Source: Dioscorea cayenensis subsp. rotundata
Lineage: Eukaryota; Streptophyta; Magnoliopsida; Dioscoreales; Dioscoreaceae
Length of the DNA: 64,000 nucleotides
Direction: 5' to 3'
Assembly (NCBI RefSeq): GCF_009730915.1
Contig: NC_052475.1
Location: forward strand, 25,915,016 to 25,979,015
Made by a program: the position numbers and the translations under genes. Below are positions 13,201-23,443 of this stretch, in pieces. Positions within the stretch are counted from its first letter, which is position 1, and the number at the start of each line of letters is the position of its first letter. The notes below the pieces were generated by a model, which saw nothing but the letters and a program-made list of their open reading frames with translations, had not been told where the DNA came from and searched no databases.

Positions 13201-14959
13201 TCAATTAAATACAAGAGAAAATTTAGAAACGAATTGCTAAATGCAAGTTGCGACTGACAGTTATAAAAATAATAAATAACCGGATATGGATGGTATACCA
13301 ATGGAAACAAGGTGTGTCAATATCTAATACTTGAGCCAAACTTGTTAATGATGTGATAAATATGTTAGAATGCACAAATAATTGATAATATTATACAATA
13401 CCTTAAATTCAAACATCTCCAGTCCCTTTTTTTACCTCAGAAGACAATAAAAGCACACATTTATGCATATTTACAACAAAGCAACCAAACCAAATAACAA
13501 GCATTGGTTTATTAAGCAAGCCATATTTTAACAGTGAAACACAATGCCTGTAAGAACAAATGCATTCTTGTTCTGTTTAGTTGTCTCACAGATTAGCACA
13601 GGCATATTTATAACACATTAATTAAACCGAATAAGAAAGCATTGGTATAATGAATAAAGCATACATTTACAGTGGAATCCATACTTGTTTGGCTTGGCCA
13701 CTGTTGCACTTACAAATTGCATTATTAACCTCATGCATTTAGCTAATAATCATGCATTTTTCCTAGCCTTCATAATGCTTTTCCTTCTCTTTTTGTACAA
13801 ACTACTCTCTTTAGTTGTTTTAATTGTAGAATGCTGGAATTGGCTGAGAAACCTGGAGACTGTGAAGATACACAAGTCGTCTGTGGTCTGCGAGAAGTAC
13901 TTGTGGTCTGTAAAGTGACTGGGGCCCAGCTTCCATCTTTAGCTATAAAAGGACTAGAAAATGGGTTTTAGGGCAGAAAGGAAAGAAAGGAGAAAAGGAG
14001 CTGGCGGCTGAAGAAGAAGAAAAGAAACTCTGAAGACTTTAGAAGGCTGGAGAAGGAGAGGAGAGCTGAAACTTGAAGATCAGACCCCTGTAGACGTTAT
14101 AGGGAGTCCTCTCAGCCTTGTTGTGTTGTTTCCTGCAGAATTTTTTTTCTTTCTATCTTCTCTTTGTAACTGAGATGGTGTGTGAGTAAAACTTTTCTTA
14201 GGTTTGAGATTAGCCCAAGGTGTTGAGTGTGTGATGTGTTGATACTTTTTTTATATGGATCTTTCATACTTAATGGTAGATTTCTTGAGTTGATTTCTGA
14301 TTTATGTACACAGCTTGTGATTGTGAAAGCATTGCTTGCTATCTTAGAGATCTAGGTTGACTGAAAGGATAACTTGGGTCTTAGAACCTCTTTAATCACC
14401 CTGAATATACTGAAAGGTAATTCTTGAGGGTCTTTTGCTTAATCACTGTACTTATTCAGGTTTTGAGAAGGTTTATCTACCACGAAAGTAGGAGATAGCC
14501 CAATCAAGACCTAACTTGTTATCTCTTGAAAGAGAGTGACAAGTAGCTTAGGATTAATGCCCTTCAAGAGATCTACCCAAATCTAGTCTAGATCCAACAC
14601 ATTATTCATGCTATACCTTGTAGTGAGTTCCCAAACCTAAGTCTATTTTAACCTGAAGTGTAATCCACAGCCCTGTGTTCCTGTAGCCTTTGATTGTGTT
14701 TTATTCCCTGCTTCTTGTTGTTCCTAATTCCTACATTTTTAATTGTCTAGATAACCCCTTATTGTAATAGGTTGGTAATCACTCTTGGTCCTCGTGGGAT
14801 CGATACTATTTACTACTTGGCAAAACCGTGCGCTTGCGGTTATGCAACAGCCATCCCACAGATTAGCAGTCACATTTCACTATGCACTGATTTTGATGAC
14901 TAAACAGGTTTCAAAGTTCACTTATGCAATTATAGTTTACTTCCTCAGGACCTTACATA

Positions 14960-14997
<38 letters not shown>

Positions 14998-16387
14998 GCT
15001 ATCATTTAAAGTATAGTTAAAAAAAATGCTGCTAGATTCAGATCTCGCATCTGCCTTCCTATTAGCCTTTTTTATTTTTCCTTATAACAAGTTCTAGAGA
15101 ACTGGAGCAACAAAAGAGTCAACACGTTTTTTTAATCATATTAAATTATAAAGGAATCAAATCCACGCATAGATGTCCCTCATATGAGTGCAGTATTTTA
15201 CCATCTACTTCTTTATTATTTAAATAAGCTTCAAAAAATATTCAATGCAATCATATTTTAATTCACAAAGACCTTCAGAAAACAATTTAGATATTTAAAG
15301 CGTATTTTACCTTAAAGACAGCAAAACAAATTAGCTCACGCAGACTTCTCTAGAGGACCATCTAAAAGATTATTAGTATAGCATTACTCAAGTAAAAAAG
15401 TAACATCCTGGACGGGCACAATATGTACATGTTTACCTCTTTTGCAGCATCAGTACCTCGGCAGACAAATGTTGATCCAAACACATAAGCCATTGCATTC
15501 TGCAATAAAGATGTTGCACTTAGCTAGCAAACAAAGAAAAGAGTTCAATCTACGCAAAAAGCATTCGCATGCTCCTTTCTGCCTATTATACATCCTCTAT
15601 ATATTACACAAGAAACACAGGAAAGCATTATTCAAAGAAGAAACATGCTTCACAAGAAAAATGCAAGCTTAAAGCACTCCACCTTAAGGTCTCATTTCTC
15701 AAGTTGAAAAATGCTCCAACCACTGCTTTGAGGGAAGGAGTTCAATTCCAAGTAAGAATACAATATATATGTTCAAGAATGAATTTTTAGATGGAAATCA
15801 TTACAAAGGGCAGCATGAAAATTGACTTGGTATTGAACCGGAAAAATAAAGCCATTATAAATTACTGACAGTATGTTTAAAAAACTAATAATTGTCGTGA
15901 AATTCTTCATGTTTATTACATCTACAGATACTATTCTCAACCAGAATGCATTTAAATTGGAAGAATAAATTTGACATGCAGGTTTAGTTGAGGCTAATGA
16001 AACACCAGAAATATTAGAACAGAAAGACTTGCCTTCACTTCATCCTCATACCCTATCAATAAGAGGGCCAATTCTGCATTTCCTTCACCAACCTACAAGT
16101 TCATGAATCTTCAACTAACATCCAGCAGCAATTTATGCCATCAAAACATTCTACTAACAGTTTACCAGCCGAGCAGCAGCTTGCTGGACATTCAAGGGAA
16201 CAGTATAAGATTGAATTTTGTTCAAAGGTATAATTGTGACTCGCCGTCGTAGATCACCATTTTTGAGAAGCTGCTTCCCAGTGTTTTCTGTGTCTACAAC
16301 AACATTAAACAATTTTCCTCCAGCTGCAACCTATGAAATGAATACATGTTTACTCCCATAAACAGTATGAAGAGTCAAGAGGCACAA

Positions 16388-16418
<31 letters not shown>

Positions 16419-18839
16419 TCTCCAGACAATGAAACAATTCAGTAAGGAGGGGCTCAAGACAAACCTCCAAGGCAGTCATTGCAGAACTGTCTTTTACTTT
16501 AATCAGCTTTGCAACCACCCCCTTCACCTTTGACCTGTCAAAATTTACTACTGGGTCCTTGTAAGTGAATTGAACATTCACCAGCTGTCCAGAAAGTATC
16601 CGAATTTCATCTTTCAGCTGCTGAACCATTCCCAGCTCGTTATTGCGTTCCTAAATAGCATTACCAACAAAGGTGATAAAATAATGTTATTCGGGCCAAT
16701 GTCTTCTAATATTTAATACACACAAAGGCACTTCTTCTATTACATGTCCAAATACTGCAAGTTTCACAAAATGCCATTAGTAAAAGAGAAAATTTCAATA
16801 GATCAACCTTTTCCAAAGCTTCCATCTGACCTTCCTCATAAGTGATTGAAGCCAGAGTTGTTTTAAGATTTTCCAGTTCTTCCTTTCTGAGACTAAGTTC
16901 ATTTTCTACAGAGGCAGCTTCTTCACACTTTGATGTCAACAGCTCTCTTTTCTCTTTCAGCTCCTTCTCAGAATGGCTGGTTTTTGTTTGCAACTGTTTT
17001 AATGCTGTTTCAGTTTCTCCAACAGCAGCTTTAGCATCCCTTAGCTGATCTTCAAGGCACTTCTCATCATTCCTACTGCTCTTGCCAGCTAGCACTCCCT
17101 GCCAAAGGCAACTCATCATAAAGATATTATTGTGAGGAATATCTGCAGGTAAAATGAAATTTAATTCTGAAAACAATATTGCTAATATGATGATATTACC
17201 TGGTATTCTCTCTCACATTCATCCAAATCCTTAGTTAAATCTTCCACTCTTTTTTTCAAACCAGCTGCCCCATCATCAACTTTGCTGACAGCAGAATCCC
17301 TCTCTCCTATTGATCGTTTGACATCTTCAATGCTCTTGAAAATCTGGCATACACCGATACAAAATGCATAGCCATTGTAAATAAAGAAGGCAACAAAAAA
17401 TATACATGCTCAGTATTTGCATAGACCAAGATATGAAATACAGAATAAAAGCTAGGAGAAAGTTTGAAAGCATTTGTCCACATTCAGAGCTTATAGGACT
17501 CTAAAAGTTAGAAACAAGACATTTATTGGAACAGTCATCATCACCTTTTGAGCAGATGCCTCCTCAGTCCTCAGAGACTCCTCTTGATTAGTCATGACAG
17601 AGGTTTCTTTCACAAGGGAGCGAGAGAGGGCATCTACCTTCTCTGACAACGTCACCATATCACCACCCATTTTTGCTTCTTTCTCAGCAGTCAAAGCAGA
17701 TATTTTATTTTCTGTTTCCTGAACCTCTGCTTTCAATCTTCCGGCATAATCTTCCAGCTCTGTAATTCTTGACTTGATCTGACCCACCTCACTAACAGCA
17801 CTTTCTCGGACTTTCTCCGCCTGAACAAATTCATAAGCAATACAGAACCTTTTGAGGCGATCTAATTCTGCATTGCCATTGGCCCACTGCATATATTGCA
17901 TCCTCTCTTTCCTAAGCTTCTCTAAAGCTGGAAGAATTTCTTGGTCAAGGAGCTTATCAATCTCATCCACCTTACTTTGTTTCTTCTCAAGCGTCCTCAA
18001 AGCAGCTTCCTTTTTCATCTCATACATCCTTGTTCCAGCAGCCTCCTCCAACATGGATAAAATTTCGGGAGGCTTCATATTCAGAACTTTCGTAATTCGT
18101 CCTTGCATTATGAGAAAATGTGGATTGTTAACATTAAGTTGCACAGAGTGGAAAAGGGTTTGAACTCGGGAAGGCTGGGCAAGGTGCCCATTTATAAGGT
18201 ACTTATTCCGGCCCCCAACAACTATCTGCAAAGAACCAAATTTCCTCAGAATTGTTCTATTTGACAGCAATGTAAAAGCATTCAGCAGAATCATATAGAA
18301 AAATAAATAAATAAATAAAAGCTGAAAACAAAAGACTCAATTCCATACAGCAGTATGAACAAGATTTCTCTCCCTGTCATCAATTTTAACATAAATTTCT
18401 TACTGAAATAGTTCATTTGAAAAGTCAAAGATCATCTCAAAATCTAAGAGCTTCAATTCTTGGTTGTAGAGCTGAAGTACAAGGAATAAAAACGTGGAAA
18501 TATACCAAGAATCCAGCATACCTGCCTCGTGACCGTGATTTCAGGGCAGTCCTCGTAGCCAAGGGGACTACGGCTGCGATCGGAGTTATCAAAGACAATG
18601 GAGACAGTGGCCTTGGTGATCCCGGCCTGGCCCTGCTTGTAAACAAGTTCCTGGAGGTTGGTAGCGCGAACCTGCTGGAGATTGGTGATCCCAAGAACGA
18701 AGCAGATGGAATCGAGGATGTTGGACTTACCGGAGCCATTGAGCCCCGTGATGGCGTTGAAGAAGGGATCGAAGCCAGAGACCACCGTCCTCGTGGCGTA
18801 GGACTTGAAACCCTCCAAACAGATCTCCTTGATGTACAT
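7246..18839 (-). CDS. SMC2: SMC2, core ATPase of condensin (C-terminus in the gap)
   Basis: SMC2 (CAP-E) pairs with SMC4 in condensin I/II to compact mitotic chromosomes. Minus-strand exons: 18839-18522, 18225-17545, 17343-17200, 17098-16808, 16650-16465, 16330-16166, 16092-16033, 15499-15437, 13195-13104, 12579-12483, 12173-12057, 11915-11697, 10900-10760, 10625-10458, 10375-10191, 10060-9967, 9875-9787, 9597-9372, 8615-8541 and 7257-7246 (to the gap). They join in phase into about 1141 codons; plant SMC2 is near 1175, so about 35 are missing. Walker A is GLNGSGKSN (residues 32-40), the hinge lies around 500-700 between two coiled-coil arms, the signature LSGGQ is at 1083-1087 and Walker B LYILDEVDAALD at 1107-1118. 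No frameshift is seen. Intron 7 has a GC donor (GCAAGT). The donor of intron 14 is either GCAATT after ENE or a GT twelve bases later, which would add four residues. Intron 8 hosts an LTR insertion. Confidence 0.96.
13502..13850. repeat. Diverged tandem duplication in SMC2 intron 8
   Basis: Two copies start with GCATTGGT (about 13503 and 13637), followed by similar text (AAGCAAGCCATATTTTAACAGTG against AAAGCATACATTTACAGTG). Copy 1 continues to TTTAGTTGTCTCACAGATTAGCA (about 13576-13598). Copy 2 reaches TTTAGTTGT near 13810-13820 and its CACAGATTAGCA half lies at about 14855-14868, so it is split by the inserted element. Confidence 0.5.
13820..14850 (+). mobile_element. Probable solo LTR in SMC2 intron 8
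   Basis: About 1 kb splits the second copy of a local duplication. It contains a promoter-like CTATAAAAGG (TATA at 13944-13950) and ends in CCGTGCGCTTGCGGTTATGC followed by AACA, a 3' end style I know from plant LTR retrotransposons and their short relatives. No gag or pol reading frame is present. Edges are approximate. The best flanking pair, GTTGT and GCCAT, differs only by transitions, so a decayed 5-base target duplication is possible but unproven. Confidence 0.5.
14959..14997. repeat. (AAT)n microsatellite
   Basis: About 13 perfect AAT units in SMC2 intron 8, a likely length-variable marker. Confidence 0.95.
16390..16418. repeat. (TA)n microsatellite in SMC2 intron 5
   Basis: About 14 TA units, 47 bases downstream (in the direction of transcription) of the exon ending at 16465. 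Confidence 0.95.
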
Positions 18840-18955
18840 CCTCGGTTCTACTGGGGAGAAATCAAAGCCCTAGAATGCGAATTTGGAGATGAGAGAGGAG
18901 AGGATTTCAGAGATTGAAACCCTAGAAAGGAGGAGAAGAGTGGAGTGTGTGGAAG

Positions 18956-18964
18956 GGCGGGAAA
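18956..18964 (-). promoter_or_regulatory. E2F-type site upstream of SMC2
   Basis: On the minus strand the sequence reads TTTCCCGCC, a full match to the plant E2F consensus TTTSSCGC, about 120 bases before the SMC2 ATG. E2F sites are known upstream of S-phase genes in plants; use here is inferred from position. Confidence 0.6.
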
Positions 18965-19037
18965 TGAATTTTGGGCTTTCGATCTTTCATCACGTTTATG
19001 TATTTGAAATGGGATGTCGACACCGGGAGGTGATTAT

Positions 19038-19045
19038 AACGGCCA
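19038..19045 (+). promoter_or_regulatory. MSA-like core upstream of SMC2
   Basis: AACGGCCA matches the AACGGYYA core of the mitosis-specific activator bound by three-repeat MYBs, about 200 bases before the SMC2 ATG. The outer bases of the consensus do not match, so this is tentative. Confidence 0.3.
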
Positions 19046-19277
19046 AGTCCTTTGCATATCTAGTCCGTTACCTTTTTCATAAATATATTATGCCTACTTT
19101 TATGGGTATATTCTCATAAATAATTTGAAAATCCGTCTGGGACCTCTCGATTTATTGGCACCATAATTTTTGTATAAAGTATTTTGTGCTTGAATTTTAA
19201 CTCGCACAAAGTTAAAATGTAGGTAAATTGAATTATTAACTTCTCCTTTATGTATGTCTTTCACATTGCTTTTATTA

Positions 19278-19471
19278 ATAATTAATTAATTTTTTTTTTT
19301 AACAAATAGACAACAAGCTTCCCCATATAAAGGTTGTCAGGACATACACATGAGAGCGGTGCTCACCGAACCGTGCACTCACCTTGCGTGAAACGAGATT
19401 CGAACCTGGGTCTCCCCGAAACAAAAAGCCCTACGCAAAAAACCTGATGTCAATTGACTTAGTGGTCGTTG
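19278..19471 (-). mobile_element. tRNA-derived SINE
   Basis: Read on the minus strand, the element starts GCCAACGACCACTAAGTC. It has a B-box-like GGTTCGAATCTC (19384-19400 region) and ends with GTTGTCTATTTGTT plus an A run. Imperfect 10-base flanks (TAAYAAAAGC on the minus strand, at 19268-19277 and 19472-19481) look like a target-site duplication. Length near 194 bases and the tRNA-like B box fit plant SINEs such as Au; the A box is weak. Confidence 0.6.
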
Positions 19472-19481
19472 GCTTTTGTTA

Positions 19482-19843
19482 TAGTCCTATTGCCATCAGA
19501 ATTAAAAAATTAAATTGTAAATATTTTTTATCCACTTTTTTATTATACAACTATTCATAAAATCATTGGATTTTAACTTTTGCAACGGAAGTTCATAGGT
19601 AATGTTTTCACAAACAGAGAACTAGTGATATACATGTAAAAAAAAAAGAAATATATATATATATTATTGCATATAAAACAAGATAGTACATTTCATAATA
19701 GCAACGTTGACCCTCCTCCACAAACTCCAAATTTAACACATATATTACATAAAAAAACGAAACTTTCAAATCACATAGCAATTAAACAACGGACGTGGGA
19801 CCATCAAGAGTACTATATACCATCTAAAACTAATTAGTAATTA
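19482..19843. other. Non-coding stretch downstream of the pirin gene
   Basis: AT-rich, probably the 3' untranslated region and flank of the pirin gene. No further gene or element is seen. Confidence 0.5.
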
Positions 19844-21215
19844 CTAGATTTTCCAATGCTTAGCATTCTCAAAGCCATTTCTAAACAAATGATAGTCTTC
19901 AATAGTCTTCTGAATCTCCTCCTCAGTGTTCATCACAAAGGGACCATACTGCACCACCGGCTCATTCAACGGCTGCCCGCCAATGAGCACAAATCTCAAC
20001 GTCTTGTCCGAAGCATTCCGCACAGTCACAACATCCCCAAGGCTCAAAACAACAGCATGGTGGCTTGTTACTGATGAAGATGAACACTTGGGTTTGGATG
20101 GTATTCCAAACACTGCTTCCCCTTCTAAAATGTATGCAAATGCAGTCCATGTATCAGGGATGTGTTGATCTAATTGAGCTCCAGGTTTCACTGTGAAGTC
20201 AAGGAACATTGTTGGAGTTTGAGTGTAGATCGGTGATCGAACTCCGAATGCTTCTCCGGCGATGATTCGGACGTGCACGCCATCTTTTTCGACTTCTCTT
20301 ATGTCCTTACTTTGCAGTTCTTGATATCTTGGCTCCATCCTGTTATTATTTAGATCTCATATGTATCTTAATTAGAAATTAAGATGGTATTTTATGTATG
20401 TATAGTGTATACTAAGGAAACTATTATATTTTTAATATTAATGAAATATATATAGAATCTATTTAATTACATTTTATCTTTGGAGGAGAGATTGATCCAA
20501 AGCTGCAATCCTCTATGAACTCCTTCTCCGGCAGGCATTTCAGAGTGAACGATTCCCCGGCCGGCCGTCATCCACTGAAGAAGTTTTAAGATTATTGATA
20601 AAATGATCAGGTGGAGAAATGAAGAGAAACAAACAAACAAACAAAGAAGATGAAGATATATATATATATATATATATACTAATTCAAACAAGTACCTACC
20701 TGCAAATCTCCAGCTTTTATAGTGCCTTTATTTCCTGAGAAATCTTGATGAGTGACTGCTCCCTGAGATATGTTCATTCATCATGAAACATTAATTATGC
20801 TATCAAATTAATCCCATAAACATGACACCTTTCATGATAAAATGAATGCATATATACACATATATAGCTATAATATACATACCTGAAGCATATATGTGAC
20901 AGTCTCAAATCCTCTGTGAGGATGATCAGGGAATCCAGCAGGAGGTGAAGCTGATAACTCATCCAGCAAAAGAAAAGGATCTAAATTTCTCAGCTCATAT
21001 CTGAGGATTAAAAAAGATATGTAAATCATTTAATCACAAGAAGGAGATCCATAATTATGTGTGTGTGTGTATATATATATATATATAAAGAAAAAAACAT
21101 TTATAGACCTTCCTATGCTTCTCCTAACAATGGCTCCAGCACCTTCATGCTGAGGCTTGGCAAGCACCTTCTTGACTACATATCTGTGTTTTTGAGCTTC
21201 TTGATCAACAGACAT
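19844..21215 (-). CDS. Pirin-like protein (cupin superfamily)
   Basis: Pirins are metal-binding bicupin proteins. Plant members act in signalling (PRN1 partners the G-protein alpha subunit) and some have quercetinase activity. Minus-strand exons are 21215-21109, 21000-20883, 20762-20700, 20574-20471 and 20339-19844, totalling 888 bases or 295 residues, normal for plant pirins. The metal ligands are present: HPHRG (His62 and His64) and HSEMP (His106 and Glu108). The start [17 protein letters not shown] is the only in-frame ATG with the conserved N-terminus; an ATG further upstream lies in a region without family similarity. The second cupin half is in the last exon, ending KHWKI. TA repeats sit in two introns. 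I see no fault in the gene. Confidence 0.95.
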
Positions 21216-23443
21216 GATGAGATGATGAAAACTATTTCTTGATCTTTGATTAATTCTCAAGTTTATTGGGGAGGAAAAGGTTAATTTATGTTTGAACATC
21301 TGATCAACATAGCACCAGAATTTATAGAAGAGCCCCAACCATCCTTCTCGTCAGCATGACCTCATTCATGCATGAATTGGAATTAAGTTTTCTTTCCTTC
21401 ATCTTCCTGTAATTTGACTTTGCATATTGTTTGAATATCTCATTTTCTTGGTCATTCTTCCGTTCTTACCATTTTTAAACCAATATTTTATTTTCTCAAA
21501 ATTCTTTTTTTTTTATATGAAATTTCTCAAAATTTCATAAAAAGAAAAAGAATTTTGAGAAAATAAAATATAAATAATAAAATATATCATAAGGAGGAGA
21601 TAAAATATAAAGTTTCATGATTGTTGAGGTGATTGGGATTATGAAAATTTATCCTTTTCTTTTGTCTATTTCTGGGAACAGGGAAATGGATGAATGGTGG
21701 AAAGTTCTTCCATGCCGCCTAGGTAATAGACGATGGTGGTTAGCGAGGGCACTGACGCCATCCAAACGTCATCATGATGCAACATGTATAATCCCCGTAT
21801 TGATAAATAAAGTTAATAAACTAAAATAAAAAATATAATAAAATAAAATAAAAATAATTTGAGGTAGAGCCACAAGCAACAACTCTAGAGGCATACACGT
21901 GCGGAGGAATTACCACAACAGTCCTCACCTCTTAAAACTAGGGAGTGTGGTTAGAAGTAATTAAATTCACATTTCTCCCAAACAAGAAACACCTCATAAA
22001 AATATATAATAAAACATCTTTAAACGCATAATTATTGAATCTTTTTTTTGCAGAGAAAATTTGTCTCATGCACATCATTTTTACCCTTGCAACTTCTACT
22101 TGCATGAATTTTAGACGTGAATTTTACAGGACATTTTTTTTTAAAAAAAAAAGATAAATATATATATTTAAAAAAAAAAATTATATTAAGATGATGGTTG
22201 ATTGGTTGGTAACCATGGTCCATACATGAGGTATAAATTTATAATGGTCAAAAATATATGATGAGTTTGGCCTTATCAATTTAAATTTTAATTATATATA
22301 TAGATATATATTTTAAATATATTTGATGACCTTCTACTCAATTATTGCTAAAAAATTGTATTTAAAACTTTTTTTTTTGTATTTAAATTAGCATATGCAC
22401 ATTTTCCCCCGTGATGGCTATATGTTAAATTTTTTTTTTTTTTTTAGAGCTTGTGTAACCATTGAGCCAAATTTAATGTCCACCATGTGTGCTGATCAGG
22501 GGGAAATAAAATAAAAAATAATAAAAAATAATATTGTATCTCCAAATTTCAAATTTGGACTTAAAAATATTTAAAATATTTCTATTCTTCCAAAGACTTG
22601 GCATGCGCGATGAGGTAGAAAATTTAATTCCGGGCTTAAATGGTTATGATTTGGTGGCACATAAGACTCGCATCTCATCATCTCAAAATACACATGTATC
22701 TCATTTAATATAAATCAATTATGGGCTCTGAGTACTGATTTTTTTTTTTGGTTTGACTTTTACATAGAATTTAGTTTTTAGTTGATTTATCTATCCATGC
22801 TCATAATACATGATATCATGCTAAGCTCATGCAAACGTTATCTTCTGGGAGATTAATATTTCTTACATTTATTAAAAAAAGAAAAAGAAAAACCTCCAAA
22901 TAATTTACTATAAAATTACCATCCATGCGATAGAAACTGAGATATAAATAAAAAATAAAAATAAAATCTCATTATGAGATAACAATATTTCCTTTAAATA
23001 TATAACATTTATTTTACTCGATGACATTATTATTATTATTATTTTCTTTTGATAACAGTGGACAAACAACAGCTCCATAAGCAGAAACTCATCAAACTTG
23101 TTTGTGCCAGCTACGCACACTAAAAAAAAAAAGGAAGAGTAATCAATAAGATTAGGTTGTGAGCAGTTTCACATAGAAAATCAAATCATGAATGGTTTGC
23201 ACTCATTTCACTCTTACATAGAGACTTAAACCCTGGGACTTAAAATTAGGTCAAAACATTCTATGAAAAACATGTACAGATTTTCCTTTATGTGAATAAA
23301 TCTCTGAGAAAACTCAAATGGATATGAATGTGAATAACAATCAATTGCTCTGTTTAAGTAATTCCTCCACCCAATATCTACAACCAATGCTTCCCTTGCC
23401 TGTGACAACAAAACCAACAAAAGAAAATGTTACCTGCTCCCAT
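21216..23443. other. Intergenic stretch between pirin and lipase-GTPase genes
   Basis: AT-rich, with inverted T8/A10 tracts (22132-22152), T runs (22431-22446) and (ATT)n near 23027-23042. Around 23050-23080 TTTTGATAACAGTGGACAAAC resembles, on the minus strand, the 3' end of the LINE-like tails found elsewhere in the window. No gene is recognised. Confidence 0.5.

Noticed and set aside
21617-21829. 70-codon frame in the pirin-lipase spacer
   Set aside because: No family resemblance, no splice or promoter context, poor composition.
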